Source: Limnephilus marmoratus
Taxonomy: Eukaryota; Arthropoda; Insecta; Trichoptera; Limnephilidae
DNA: 64,000 bases
NCBI GenBank assembly: GCA_917880885.1
Contig: OU862907.1
Coordinates: 65,281,072 to 65,345,071 of the forward strand
Direction of reading: 5' to 3'
Shown here: positions 9,846 to 22,962 of the stretch, one piece after another
Layout: each line of letters starts with the position of its first letter
How positions within the stretch are numbered: the first letter of the stretch is position 1
Made by a program: the position numbers and the translations under genes
The notes under the pieces: model-generated
What the model saw: only the letters and a program-made list of their open reading frames with translations
What the model was told of the DNA's origin: nothing
Databases searched by the model: none

Positions 9846-10084
9846 TTATACAAACCTTGTCCTGACAATAACAAACACAAAAAAAAATAAGTATCCAATT
9901 TGGTGAAGTCGTTCGGAAGTTATGCGCGAACATACATTTCGGCGATTCATCGTATTTACATAGAAGATTCATGCACCAATAACAATAATATATAACAACA
10001 CAAAAAAATATACTTCTTTTTGTTCAAGACTAGGAAAATTCTTTGTTTGCACTTCACGCACGAATCACATTTTTTATTTTATAT

Positions 10085-10208
10085 TAAACCTTGCGCGGAC
10101 CCCCTGACGTTGTTCAGGGACTCCCAACTCAATTTTAATTTTCCACGGATCCCCTGCATGATCCTGAGAACCCCTGGGGATCTGTGAGGACCAATTTGGA
10201 AACCACTG
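10085..10208 (-). mobile_element. hAT-like transposon end (remnant)
   Basis: Reading leftward from 10208 the minus strand gives CAGTGGTTTCCAAATTGG, a hAT-type terminus, followed by a GATCCCCAGGGGTTCTCAGG-like subterminal part and GTCCCTGAACAACGTCAGG. The inner part is also in the right arm (54732-54800), where the outer 60 bases are lost. No transposase is visible. Confidence 0.55.
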
Positions 10209-11262
10209 ATCTAGTGCATAGGTGTTGGCTTTAAGGAATTTATCTTTTTATCAAATGTTTAATTTAAGCAAATATTTTAGTAAAATGTGGATAATGTAAA
10301 TATAGTCCAGCTGACGACAGCATACATACACACATACACACATACAGTCGCATTAAATGAATTAGTGTTGTGATGTCATTAGGCTAGGGGTTTCACATAT
10401 AAGCCGTTATCCGCAGGGTGTCCGCATTTTGTTTATTGACCAAGACTAGAAGTATACCGGAGATTTGTATGAAGGTGATTCCGATAAAAACAATAATTGG
10501 ATAATTTGTAGAGCGCCGTTTTTATGAAAAATCACCTCAAAGGCGCTGATAATATCTGACTTACGCAGAACGTAATCCTCAGTTTTCTTACTTACGCAGT
10601 GACATTTTATTCCCACGGATTTGACCGGCGTCAATGTTTCCAGCCAATTAATTACTTTAGTGACAGTTCAATCAATGTATTGTATATACCTACTATACAA
10701 TAATCTGAATGTTTGGTCACCCTATTATATACGTACAGTGTGCGTGGTGCGTGTACTCTGATAGCGAGAGAATGAGATAGTATAATCGGTCTCCTCTTTG
10801 TGCGGTGCTTCGTAGCCTCCCTACTCTTATCTATTTTAGTTTTCTGAAGGTTTCACTTCTACCGCCTGTGAATTGTTTGAACACTTTGTTTTTTTTTTTT
10901 AATTGTTGCTCTAAAACCTATTTCATTAAACTAATATGTTTAAATAGATATTAAAACAAGTTTCCATGTTTCCTTCATCATATATATTTTTTCCTAATTC
11001 TAGTGATAGCAGTTTAATAACAATGAATAGTTTGACGGTAGTGTCGCGAATGTTAAAATATACTCCGTCCCAGAAGGACGGCAAACCTAGTTTCTTCCCG
11101 AACCCTTCAGGTTAAAAAGTAGACATTTGTAAGATTGCATACAGTGTAAATAAGTTTATAAACACATCCTTGTTTAAACAATAACGCTGGTTATATGGAC
11201 GCATAGATCAAACAATCGGATACAGAATTGAAACACAAACAGAGGTAATAACCCCTCAGTAT
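10209..11262. other. Left-arm-only noncoding block
   Basis: The right arm jumps from the hAT-like remnant directly to the sequence equivalent to 11263, so about 1.1 kb is absent there (deletion on the right or insertion on the left). It contains one copy of a repeat reading GCGCCGTTTTTATGAAAAAT (10512-10531) that also occurs at 12713-12771 and 53328-53383. No gene seen. Confidence 0.6.
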
Positions 11263-11427
11263 TCGGCACTCGGCATTCGGACCATCCGACCCTTATTTAT
11301 CTGCTCTGTAATATCTCATTTTGTTTATATGAACATTGTCCCAAAACAATTATTTAGAGTTATTTATGAATAGTTAAGATATGGATGTGTTATTTGAGCA
11401 AGCTTTGCACAAGGTGAAATATGTTTA

Positions 11428-11548
11428 ATGAGACATACATGCAGACATACATACATACATACATACATACATACATGCAGACATACATTCATACATACAT
11501 ACATACATACATACATACATACATGCAGACATACATACATACATACAT
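11428..11548. repeat. (ATAC)n microsatellite
   Basis: A run of ACAT/ATAC tetranucleotides is broken by three ATGCAGACATAC interruptions. The equivalent right-arm site (about 54533-54570) has a much shorter tract. The overlapping open frames are repeat-derived. Confidence 0.95.
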
Positions 11549-11956
11549 TTGAACGCAGCCCAATTTATCAAACACAATACATGATGCACAGACATAAAGT
11601 GTTGAAACAACTGCAAACATATTAAGAAATTAAAATATATTAAATTAAGTCTAATTGAATATAACTCTTTATTAAGATTATTTTTCTGTTTCTATGGAGT
11701 TCTATTATGTATGTACCTATTATTACTATCGAGACATGAAAACACACTTCTTATGTTTACCACATTTTATTAATTTATTGTCTATTGATGTGTCTATAGT
11801 TAGTGATTTATTTTGTTTGTTTTTATGTTTTCCATTTATTCATTGTTCAATACATGAATGTAGTACCTATCCTACATCTGATAATAATATGTATTATTGA
11901 GACATGAATACTGATATTTGTATTTAATAATGTTCTCTTTTGTTTAATTCTATGTA

Positions 11957-12170
11957 CAGTATAGTCTCTGTAATCCGAACCCACTATAATCCGAACCACT
12001 ATGCCCGGTATATCAGAAGCTGCATATCCTTGCTAAGTATGGGATTCCTCGCTCAAATTGAAGCAGGCTAATCCTTGATAAGCCGCAAACTAGTTACTTT
12101 TTTAGACACCGAGGCGTTAGCAGTGGCACATGTTAAATTTGAGCGTTACGTAAATTGTAAAAATTATTTT
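11957..12170. mobile_element. pogo/Tigger-like terminal remnant
   Basis: CAGTATAGTCTCTGTAATCC preceded by TA starts this piece, followed by a second ATAATCCGAACC. This resembles pogo-type inverted-repeat ends (TA target, CAGT start, ATCCGAACC). The inverted counterpart is 53930-54124 in the right arm. Only one end is recognisable. Confidence 0.5.
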
Positions 12171-13430
12171 CCTTATATCTTTCCTATTTCGAATTGTAAG
12201 TTTTATAATTTTTAACTTGGCTTGACTTGATTTAAGTAAAATTGTTATTGTAGTACCTTCTTTGGTAGTTTTTTATGTCCCAAAATGAGATCAATTAACA
12301 TATTTGGATTGCTAAAAGAGCCAAGGAATTGTTGAGTTATATTCTAAACATCTCCAAGGATTTATAAAGTTTATATAAAATATATATATTGTTAGTGTCT
12401 CTAACTAGAAGCATCCTAGAATATAATTCTCCAATATCTGTCTCCTTCTGGAAACCATAATTAATACTGTTGAAAGAGTTCAACGCTAATTTATAAAAAA
12501 AGTGCTGATTTCAAATTCATAATTCTGTTGAAATTACCAACATATTATTATTTGGTTTTGCTCCAATGAGATTTTACTAAAGGGAGAAGAATATGAATTG
12601 ATTTTGCATGTTTATTTAAATTTAAAAGAATAAATAAACCGTTGAACAGCCATCAAATCCTAACGTAAATGTTGCTTTCGTATAGTTGATACAAACTAAG
12701 AATTGTTGTCTGTATCAGCGCCCTTGAGGTGATTTTTCACGAAAACGGCGCTATATAAATTATCCAAATAATATTATCATTATATTATTGTGAGAATAAT
12801 ACAAGCTTGTGTCTTGTGAGATACAATTCTGCTATAAATAGATGACACTGTTGGTGCAGCATATGCTAATATAGTCAATATGCCCTTGTTCGGGGCTGTG
12901 TTGAAATAACATAAGGTTTTACTCCTGAAGCACAACAACAGTTTTGCAGACCTAACTTTAGCATTACTTCTGTTACTCTTCCTGTTGTTCGCCATATTAT
13001 TAATAACATTTCTATTAAACTTTTCTTTCAACCACTTCTATAAGCACATCATTATTCATGGTTATTATAATTTGTTAATTGCCATTATGTTTTATTTTAT
13101 ATAATTTATCTGATATGTTTACTTTGAAGTTGTTTGCATTTCCTTTGTTATTATTACATATTTGTTCTTATTCTACTGCTCTATTCTGCTGTTATTTTAC
13201 TGTTGTAATTTGTGTAACAATATTAAATTATCTGAACACAGTTTTGATAGTTATTTAGAATATGACAGGCTATTAGGTTAGCTGCCATTGCTCTAAAATC
13301 AAATCAACAATATGATATTAGCGATGAGGAACTAAATTATCATTTACCAGATGAAAGGGATAAATAATTAAATTGTAAACAATTATTTGTAAATAGATGT
13401 ATTGAACTGTAAAACAATAAATGTGTCTCT
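12171..13430. other. Arm sequence with degenerate LINE-like pieces
   Basis: No intact gene. 12713-12771 holds a copy of the GCGCCGTTTTCNTGAAAAAT repeat. The stretch 12790-13010 shows weak non-LTR RT similarity (KLLL..., ILTILAYAAPT on the minus strand), like the C-terminal part of jockey-type RTs. It is intact here but split in the right arm by the LINE at 51946-53186. The stretch 13285-13370 has a short plus-strand frame ending LPDERDK that I do not recognise. Confidence 0.45.
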
Positions 13431-13514
13431 TGAAATATCTTGTTTTTTATTATATTTATGTATTTGTTCCTTTGTTATTCATTTTTTCCAACACAACTAT
13501 CTGTCATATAACTG

Positions 13515-13800
13515 ACTATGGGCTCCTTCGAAGCCAGAGCCAAGTTAGCATCTCAGAACCTGGGCGTACTGTACAGGGCCCACAGATACACAACATAATA
13601 TACAACTGATCATACTGTACAGCAAGTGTTGCAAGTGCACCTGCGCTGTAGACTACTAGGCAGCCACCTCTGGTCTGCAGCTCCAATATACCTGACAATC
13701 TCTTGACACTGTGGATCTGTTTGATAAAACATATCTTAACTAACGGACTGCAATCTTTGGAGCACATATTTCAGGTGGAAAATCTTGGGCTTGGCCCTGC
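13515..13800 (+). pseudogene. Non-LTR retrotransposon C-terminal remnant (left arm)
   Basis: Translated plus-strand pieces read FEARAKLASQNLGVLYRAHRY and CRLLGSHLWSAAPIYL, interrupted by stops and frameshifts. These resemble the region after the RT palm in non-LTR elements. The same remnant is inverted at 51000-51312, and relatives occur at 33326-33532, 38840-39022 and 47676-47966. Confidence 0.6.
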
Positions 13801-13860
13801 ACAGCATCCCCAAAGGCGAAATAGGTATTTTATGAAGTTAAGTAGTTTTAAGCACTAGGT

Positions 13861-13907
13861 ACGTATACAATATTTCAGGCTAGAAAAGAGGATTGAACCC
13901 GTGACAC
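13861..13907 (-). repeat. SINE fragment split by gypsy-1 (outer part)
   Basis: Minus strand GTGTCACGGGTTCAATCCTC is box B-like. The rest of the unit resumes at 23144 after the gypsy insertion. The intact version is in the right arm at 50805-50895. Confidence 0.65.
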
Positions 13908-15028
13908 TGTCACATAAATAATTATGTAACTAATGCAGTTCTTGCTTAGGTGTTTATTTTGTCTATGGTGTTTTTTTGGACACTGGTAATTTTTGGAAAA
14001 GAAAGAAGAGCACTTTTGTTTATGGTCACTTCCTCGCGAGCAGCTTTTGGGCGAGCTGGTCGTGAATTAGTCACTCACTATAAAGGTGTTTAATTTTGAG
14101 TTTAAACCATGAGAATCTAAGTAAATTAAAACCTAACCGATCGCGGGTGATTTTTTCGTAACACGCGAGGCTCGTGTACGTATATTATTAATGGATGACA
14201 TTGTGAGAGACATGGCCGGAATGTCACTGTGCCGTATTTAAACTTTAAATAATAAAATGAGCGATGTTGATCGATATTTTAAAATTCATAATTTCCATAT
14301 AGTGAACCCGGTTTCGTTTAAGATTCCTTTTAAGGAAAATGTATTACGGGAACAGCGAACCTTTGAGCCACGAGTGTATCCAACACGCATCCTGGTGATG
14401 GCCGGATTAAAGATATTTGAATTTAAAATCGTAACGATTTTCTGCAATCCGCGCTCGCTTTGAGGCCATTGACGGCCTAGATCATTAATCCGATAATACA
14501 TAATCGGCCGTGACAAATATTTTGAGAATCGAGATTGCGCCGAGTCCACCTTACCGATCACATTGTGGGAGACCTGGCTTTTTCATGGCTGGCGCCTGCC
14601 GGATTCCTCCGGCCCTGTGCAGGCATCCTTCTGGACTCGGGACTGAACGAGAGACAACCCCATCCTGGTGGGCTGGTCGCCTAGATTTGGCCCTAACCAA
14701 TCCATCCTCATGGAAAGCCCTAGGCTGGCTTTCATCCTGGCGCGCACCTCTTCAAGGGACATCATCACGGCATTGTTTAGTTAGATAGATAGTTTAGCGA
14801 GTCCATCTGGTACGTATGTTTTTTATTTGTTTTCCTTTGATACCCTGATGGGAAGTTTGTACACTTCCGTGTTGTTTTTGTGTTCAATACATTATTGTTT
14901 AAAAGTCAATATTCTTTGATTTAATTGAATCCCTACCTACTTGATGGAGAATTACTTGGCCCACTATCCCGAGTTTGGATCTCTGCTCTGCCGCCAGGTA
15001 ATATTTAATACGAGCCTAATTCGTTACA
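13908..15028 (+). repeat. gypsy-1 5' LTR
   Basis: A 1121-bp LTR starting TGTCACATAA and ending GAGCCTAATTCGTTACA. It should hold the element promoter; CACTATAAAGG near 14078 is a possible TATA-like site. The 3' copy is only 181 bp. Confidence 0.88.
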
Positions 15029-15029
15029 G

Positions 15030-15043
15030 TGGCGTCCAACGTG
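15030..15043 (+). promoter_or_regulatory. gypsy-1 primer-binding site
   Basis: TGGCGTCCAACGTG follows the LTR one base on, the expected position and TGG start of a tRNA 3'-end binding site. The tRNA was not identified. Between here and gag (about 1 kb) lies AT-rich leader with no gene. Confidence 0.65.
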
Positions 15044-16097
15044 TAAAATCAGTTATTTTCGGTGCCCGAAACGTACTTCTCTGTCATGTGGGTTAGATTT
15101 TCGGTTTTGGCTGATAATTTTATAGAACTGAATCGGTGTGTGTGCATTTATTTGGTTATATTTCTGACATTAACCGTTCTGCAGAGATACTGTGTGTCAT
15201 TATGAAAATACGCCTCATTGTCTTGTGATCATTATGATGTTTATTTTTGTTTGTTTACATCGTAGAATTACGTTGACACTAACGTTAAGTGTTGCCATTA
15301 AAATAATGTTAAAACAAAATAATAACACTCAATTTCTCGCGAGGTGCTAACCGAAATGTTCTTGGGAACATTTTTTCTGTTTTCTGGCAATAATGTTTTA
15401 ACTGTCAGCTGTCTATGTTTTGGTTTATCGGAGCCGAGCTGTCAATTGTTGTTAACATTGCATTACTGAGGTTAAGTCATTGCATTACTTATGAGACGTA
15501 TTAATTATTTAAATAACTTATTTTTGCTTTGCAAACATCAGACCACTTGTGACAGACATTTATCATAAATGATTGTTTATTATAAGCTTGCGGTAACTGA
15601 AATATTGGGAGGATATCGTAGCAGTATTATTTTAAAGTGAGTTCATTGAGCATATGTTATAAAATAATTATTGTTTTAAATATTTACGGCATTCCAAAAT
15701 AATTGGCGTCGTCATTATAAAAATAAAAATTTAATGATTGATTATCGAGTTTATTCATACAGGAATGATTTTTTTTAATGTTATTGAATATACTTATGTT
15801 AATATCGGTGTGTGTACATAAGACTTGTTTCAATTTGTTGATTATAATACATTTACATAAGTTTTAGGTTGCATAATCGTTATTAATAAACAATAATTTT
15901 TTTATTGAATTTATAAGTACAGGGTGTTTGGTAATTAAAGTGTTACGGTGATATTATTATTAATTTCAGGGTGGATAATTATATTATTACGTTTAATTAA
16001 ATATAATTATTTATGAACAATAATTTAATTATAAATTAAATTATTTAAATTTAAATAAATTTTTTTTATTATTTTGAAATTTTTTTTGTTTTCAACA

Positions 16098-17143
16098 ATG
16101 GCGATTTCCGATATTAATGGACTGTCAAAGGAGGAAATGACAAAATTATTAACGGATCGTGAGATAGTTCCGGAAGCAACATTAGCCAGTATGCGCGAAC
16201 AGGCTCGTACTTTTAATAGAAGTTTGAAAGAAGGAGGTACTTCCAATATGAATATAGGTGATGATAATACAGGGAGTGGTTCCAATATGAATATAGGTAA
16301 TGATAATACAGTTAGTTTAGAAAAGACTACAACCGTAATTAATAATTATTACCAGTCGCCTATTCCTCCAACTTCTTCTTCGTCCGTTCATTCTTGGGGT
16401 TTAAAATTTTCTGGGTCTTCGGATGTCATAGATTTCATTTTACGCATAGAAGAATTATCCAGATGCCGGAAGGTGGAGTTGTCCGCGGTTGTTACCTCTT
16501 TCTCTGACCTCCTGGAGGGAAGGGCACTTTCCTGGTTTAGAACTATTTTTGATGATTCTTTGTCTTGGTCAACTTTGAAAAAGCTCCTCATTTCTCGTTT
16601 TGACGTTTGTACCAATCAAACGGAAGCTTTAAAAGCCTTGTTCGCTATGTGGAATATGTCGAAGATGTTCAGTTAGCAAACTTAAGGCTGGATGTTCCGC
16701 TTTCTGAGGAACAATTGGTGGACTTAGTCTGTGACAGTCTACAACCGAAGTATGCCTTGGCCATTGCCTATTTCTCGGAAAAGAATCTTTCAGCTTTAGT
16801 AAGTGTATGCCGTAAATTCGAAAAGCTTTCGGTAGACAAACCTGTACCTCAATTTAATTCATCTCCGCGAGTTCCTTTTCCTAAAACGTCGTATTCTCAT
16901 CGGGTTCCATATTCTCAACCACCGCACTCGCCACGAGCTCAAGGCTCGTACTCTCCCCGCGCTACTTATAAACAAGCTTCCTTTTCTCCACGCGCGTCTT
17001 CTCCTAGTTCTGCTTTTAATAGTAAGAAAACTTTTAATTGTTTCTATTGTAAGGAACAGGGGCATACGAAACAATTTTGTCAAAAATGGAAAAGGGATTC
17101 TCTTAAGCATAATGAAACGAACAAGTTTAATTCAAAAAACTAG
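16098..17143 (+). pseudogene. gypsy-1 gag, frameshifted
   Basis: I prefer the ATG at 16098 (CAACAATGG) over the in-frame ATG at 16074. The first frame runs to 16676 and carries a Gag core (FSGSSDVIDFILRIEE, WSTLKKLLISRF); the second runs to 17143 in another frame, so there is one frameshift around 16610-16680. The C-terminus is rich in Pro, Ser and Arg and ends with the zinc knuckle CFYCKEQGHTKQFC. The duplicated SNMNIG.DNT segment (about 16245-16310) is a local tandem repeat. Confidence 0.88.
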
Positions 17144-17154
17144 CCGACGATCTT

Positions 17155-20100
17155 TTGCGTTCTGTGCACAAGAATGACAGGAGGTCGTCGTCAGTTCCTA
17201 GTAATGTATCTAAGTTTACCACGCACAACATGGACGCATGTGTGCCGTTAGCTGATTGTGGACGTGATGTTAGACCACATGTTAATATTAAAATTAAGAA
17301 TTTGGTTTTTTCAGGGCTTTTGGACAGTGGAGCTACTGTCAGTTGTTTCGGGGGTTCTGTGTATAATTTTTTCATAAGTTTAGGATATAAGTTAAATAAG
17401 TTAGATTCCTACGTTACCACCGCGGATGGCAAACGTCAGGATATAATTGGTACTATGCGAGTACTAGTATTGTATAATAATATTAAGAAATATATTAAGT
17501 TTTTCGTTATACCGTCTCTGTCCTCTTCAATTGTTTTGGGAGTAGATTTTTGGAAGCAATTCGACGTGGCCCCTCAGTTGTTTCCAAAAGTCGACAGCAA
17601 TGTTAATTTTTGGAAGGTTGTCGGTGAGGTTCGTAAATTAACATCAGCTTCCTTGCTGTTCCCCCAAGACAATCTCAAATTAAATTCTGTTATAGTTAAG
17701 TTTAAATCAATTTCTTTCGAAGAACGTGGTTTAGGTAAAACCCATTTAGTACGTCATAAAATAAATACAACAGGGGATCCTATTAAGCAACGTTACTATC
17801 CTTTATCTCAAACTCGCCAGAAACAATTAGAAGAACAATTAAAAGAAATGTTGGATTTAGGTGTTGTCCGCCGTTCTCGTTCGGCTTGGTCAAACCCAGT
17901 TTTGATTGTTCCTAAGAAGGATGGTTCTGTCAGGTTTTGTTTGGACTCGAGGCGCTTGAACAGCGTCACATTGGCAGATTCCTACCCCCTCCCTTACATT
18001 TCACGTATTTTAGATAAACTAAGGGGTGCTCGTTTTATTTCATCTATAGATTTGAGCAAATCATTTTGGCAGATTCCCTTGGATAAGGAATCCTGTCCTA
18101 AAACGGCTTTCGTTGTACCAGGCCATGGTTTATTTGAATTTGTGAGGATGCCGTTCGGTCTTAAGAATGCTCCCAGCGAATTGCAGCGTCTGGTAGATGC
18201 TCTTTTTGGTCCTGAGTTTGACGAGAATGTCTTTTGTTATCTCGATGATTTAATTGTTATTTCGGAAGATTTTGAGTCACATTTGAAGATTTTGAATAAA
18301 ATTTATGAACGATTAAGAGATGCGGGTTTAACAGTTAACCTCAAAAAATGCGAGTTTTGTAAGGAAGAGTTAAAATATCTAGGTTATATTGTAGACGCCA
18401 AAGGTCTTCGTACAGACCCCGTTAAATTAGAATGCATTCGTACTTACCCTACCCCTAAGAATTCAAAGCAAATTAAAGCTTTTATAGGTCTTTGCGGTTA
18501 TTATAGGCGTTTTATCAAAGATTTCTCCACTATTGCGGCCCCGTTGACAAAACTCACTGGTTCTAGAATGGGAATAAGTAATTTTTCTTGGACTTCAGAA
18601 GCGGAAGACGCGTTAAAAAATTAAAAAAAGCTCTAACTTCTGCTCCCGTTATTAGTTGTCCAGATTTTTCTTTGCCCTTTACTATACATTGCGACGCGAG
18701 CAACGTTGGAATCGGCGGCGTGCTTACTCAGGTGTTTGACGGTGAAGAACATCCTGTCTCCTTTTTCTCTAGGTGCTTAAATGTTCACGAACGAAACTAC
18801 GGCGTTACGGAGCGCGAACTCTTTGCGGTGTTAGAATCAGTCAATCATTTCAGGCCTTACGTAGAAGGTGTTCATTTCACAGTGGTGACGGATCACTCCA
18901 GTTTGCAGTGGTTGGTTTCGTTGTCCAATCCAACTGGTAGACTTGCGCGTTGGTCTACGCGTCTTTCCCAATATTCTTTTGATGTGGTGCACAGAAAGGG
19001 TAAATTAAATACTGTTCCAGATGTTCTTTCTCGTAAAGACGATTTTACTGTTGCTGCCATAGATTCTTTGCCTATAACTTCGGATAGTTGGTATAGTAAT
19101 TTGTTTTCCAATTGAATGAATAATCCCCAACGTTTCAATAACTTCCAAATTAAAGATAATTGTTTATTTCGACATTCTAAATCTCGTTTCGCTTTGCAAG
19201 AGGATACAGCCTGGAAGCTGGTTGTGCCTTTTGAGGACCGCAACGCTATTTTAAGTAAAGAACACGAATCTATTAACTCTTGCCACCCCGGTGTTTTCAG
19301 AACGTATAAGAAAGTTCAACTCCGTTACTTTTGGCCGGGTATGTATAATGACGTCAAAAAGTTTGTCAGTAAATGTAAAACGTGCAAAGCACATAAAATA
19401 AATACATCTGCGCCGGCGGGTATTTCTACGAATCCAAAAATAGTCAACAGACCGATGCAAATGTTGTCTATCGACCTTGTAGGACCTCTTCCACGTAGTT
19501 ACGCGGGTTTTATGTACATTTTATCGGTTGTTGACGTTTTTTCCAAATATACATGGATTTTTCCGCTCAGAAATGCTACTGCGAAAAGCATTGTAAAAAA
19601 TGTTGAACAATTTATATTTCTAGTCCACGGTGTTCCGCAAACCCTTGTGTGTGATAATGGTAAACAATTTGTTTCAAAAGAGTTTAAACAATTGTTGGCC
19701 GATTATAACGTTCCTATGCCTTTTTATAACGCCTATTACACCCCGCAAAATAATGTAGTGGAGCGTTATAACCAAACTATCGGGACTGCCTTGTCTATCT
19801 TGACCGAGTCTGACCATCGTAATTGGTCCAGATTTCTGCCTCAGATTCAGTCAGCCTTGAATAATACTGTTAATTTTGCAACAGGTTTCACGCCTTTTTT
19901 CCTTATGCACGGCAGGGAACAAGTTATTGATGGCAATTTACACAAAATTAATGTTTCTTCTAGTGTCGTGGACATACCTTTAGATCAGTCTAGAGCCGAA
20001 TTTGCAAAAAATTTGGAAGACTTAGTTCCTATTTACGAACAAGTTTCAAATGCATTATTTATTTATTTATTTATTTATTTATTAATCATTAACGCCCTTA

Positions 20101-20897
20101 TGGGCTTTTACATACATTTACATTTTTATGTTTTAGTGCATACAGGTGTTTTTAAAATACAAAGAAAACATTAAGAGTTTTTACGGATGGTACATAGAAA
20201 TAAAGTTGGTAAGTAAAAAGTATAGCATTATACAAAAAGAGAAAAAAAAAACAGTTTTATATGTATATACGTATATAAAAAATAATAATAATGGTGTGTT
20301 TTTAATATATGTGTGCAATTTATGTGTTGAATACATAGCGAAGTTGATTTTAAACAAAAATACATACTACCGACTTGCACCGCACCAAAATTATTATACA
20401 AAGCGATTCCATTCTGACCAATTACTTTATCGTGAGAATTTCTGCTTAAAGAATTCAATTTCCGAAGACGAAATACTTTATACCATAAGTATACCAATCC
20501 CCTTTATACTGATACCATGGAACATTTCAGGTTTTAAAAAAATAATGTCAGATACTTCAGTAAACTATGAGTTCGATAATATAATATAACAGAGTATCTA
20601 ATTACAATCAAATTAAAATGTTAATCAAAGTATAAGTCGTTAATACAAGCCTTTAAAAAGAATGCCCAACATTATAATTTACGCCGTAAATCCGTGGTTT
20701 ATAATGTAGGTGATGTCATTTGGAGGAGGAATTTTGCTCAATCCAGTGGTCCGGATTACTTTTCCCATAAGTTGGCACCTAGATTCGTTCGTAATGTGAT
20801 AAAAAATAGAGTCTCGGATTTGGTGTACACATTGGCAGATATGCAAGGTAGAATTGTTGGTAATTTTCACGTCAAAGATATTGTTCGGATAGATTAG
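17155..20897 (+). pseudogene. gypsy-1 pol (protease, RT, RNase H, integrase), broken
   Basis: Domains in order: aspartic protease LLDSGATVSC near 17320; RT with SSIDLSKSFWQIPL and catalytic FCYLDDLIVIS near 18232-18264; RNase H with IHCDASNVGIGG near 18688; integrase zinc region (H..H, CKTCKAHK) near 19265-19400; and the DDE core with SIDLVGP, CDNGKQF and NNVVERYN ending near 19770. Lesions: a frameshift in an A-rich run near 18615, an in-frame TGA at 19113, and a 585-bp insertion at about 20056. The Pol C-terminus resumes at 20641 (VGDVIWRR) and ends at 20897. Catalytic motifs look intact, so decay is recent. Confidence 0.93.
20056..20640 (-). mobile_element. Non-LTR-like 3' fragment inserted in gypsy-1 pol
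   Basis: The segment interrupts the Pol frame and begins on the plus strand with (ATTT)n, i.e. a (TAAA)n tail on the minus strand, next to a small AAGCCCATAAGGGCGTTAAT hairpin. There is no RT coding and no clear target duplication. Probably a truncated LINE or SINE 3' end. Confidence 0.55.
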
Positions 20898-22962
20898 TTT
20901 TTGTTTTTTTTTCTTTAAGGAGGCCTATGTTGTAGTGTGTAGGCCTACCAACCCTTCACATTATTACATTTGTTTCTTTTGTGATTGTTCTGGTCTCATG
21001 CTTTGGAGTTTGGTACCTCCAATTCTTGTGCTCAGTGCGAACACTTTATTCTAGTTCATTGACGATAAAACGTTTATTTACACTCGGTAAACTGGAATGT
21101 GATCCTTGTGGTCACTGGCGCCCAAATTTTGTTAGTTAAGTCTTTCTTTCCTCCGTTCCTATGCTTTTCTGTTAATAATAACATGCTCTAGTTTCGAGTT
21201 TTTTTTTTGTATTATTAAACGTATGATTATTTTGGTAATAATATACCTATTCACATAAGTACACACACACTGATTTCATACCTTGTTCCGTCTGTTTAAC
21301 GGATTAAGTTGTAATGCTATTATTTTTAAGTTTATGCCCTTCTTTCTTCGGTCCACTGGAGGCTCTTTTTTTGCCCATAGCCCACAGAACCTCCAGGGAA
21401 CTTGAGAAGAAATATCTTGGAATTTTGTGTCTCAGAGACTTGAGCTACTTTCTGATGCACAAAAGTTCTATTAGTTCTATTATTGATAGTTTGTATTTCA
21501 TAAGTTCAAGTATAGTATAGCTTTCCTAAAAGTTCTTTATATAAACCCTAGTTCATAAGAAAGTTGTTTCTGTTTCTAACAAAGAAAGTACTGCTTTGGC
21601 ATGCTTAACTAATGATAAATTCCTTTGGAATTATCGCTTTGCCTCTAATACAGGAAAGTGTGTTCTGTATAGTTTTTTAGTCTAAATAATATAAACATTA
21701 GTGTCTTACTGTTAGTATTATTATTAAACTATAAATTAAGTATTACTAGTGTCATTCATTAAAATTTTGAATTGATCACCCCTCGAATAGTGTCAACTCA
21801 CTGAAAGCCATAGTTGATCACACTTTTTGTTTTGTTTGTACAAGAAATGCTGACTTTTGTCCACACGTGGAGTGTTTTTTTTAAGGAATGCCAGCTTGGG
21901 TATTGCCTTGGTCTCATTTTTTTTACAAACAATGTCACTCTGTTGAGTGTTTGCTGCAGGTTGTTTTATGGATTTTTGGATATCCTAAACTGCGAGCTTA
22001 ACTTTCTGTTTTGCTGTTGAGTACCAATTGACTTTTGTCATGATCTGATAGACAGGTATTGTGTTATATAAATCCTAGTCTGACCACCTTGATTGGCAGG
22101 TATTTATTGTTTTATAAAACCTGACCTGATTTGATTTGATTTTTTTTGAAAAATGGATAATTTAAATATTATTCTAGTTTGACGACCCTTTTTACAAATA
22201 GGTATTTCTTCGGAATTGTAAATCCTGGTTCAATAATGACAGTTAGATGATCCAATGTAAGATCCCTACTCTGTCCACATCTAATAGACAGTTTGTAAAC
22301 TGATTCTATATTACTTGACACAGAAAAATATTTTCTTGTGTCCTAGTTTTTAAAAAAATGTATATCTATAAAGATATTTTCATAATTTAGGCTTCTTTAA
22401 TTTTAAGTATTTGTTTAATTTTAAGTTTTGTCATAAGAATGTTAAACCGGATGGACTTAGTTAGATAGTTTACTCATTTTGCTATTTAAATATAGCGTAA
22501 ATTCAGTGTAAGTGAGGGCTGTTTGACCCTAAAGTGAAGCCAAATCGGCCTTTATTTCCTATGCAAGGAAAAGTGATTTTTTTTCTTTTCGGCAAAATAT
22601 TGGGTTGTGTTTTTTTTAAATAAATAATTTTGAGTATGTTATATTTATAAATTTTGTTAAGTTGACACGAAAACAACAGGTCTCTTTTTTTTTAAAAAGT
22701 AAATTCAAAACTTTGTTTAATTTAGTAGATGTTGGTTGACTCCTTGTTTTCGTGCCTTTCTTTTCTTATTTGTTCTTTATTATTAAGAAATTTATTTTTA
22801 AGAGACTTACTTTTAAGAAATTTAGTTCTAAGTTGCTACTTTAATTACTAATCAATGTTTTGTTATCATTTTTCTAGATACCTGATGGACTCATAGTTTA
22901 GTTAGTTTATGAACTTAATTTTTCATGTTTGAGGGCAAACATTTTCGTGGGAAGGGGGGAAT
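20898..22962 (+). other. gypsy-1 3' noncoding region
   Basis: About 2 kb of T-rich sequence lies between pol and the 3' LTR without a convincing ORF; no envelope-like frame is present. It ends with a purine-rich GGGAAGGGGGGAA (polypurine tract, about 22950-22961) immediately before the LTR. Confidence 0.7.

Noticed and set aside
11425..11625. Open frames on both strands with CMYV or THTYIH repeats
   Set aside because: Pure translation of the ATAC microsatellite.
20146..20589. 147-codon frame inside gypsy-1
   Set aside because: It lies in the AT-rich insertion that breaks pol; residue content is AT-driven (K, N, I, Y) and no motif is visible.
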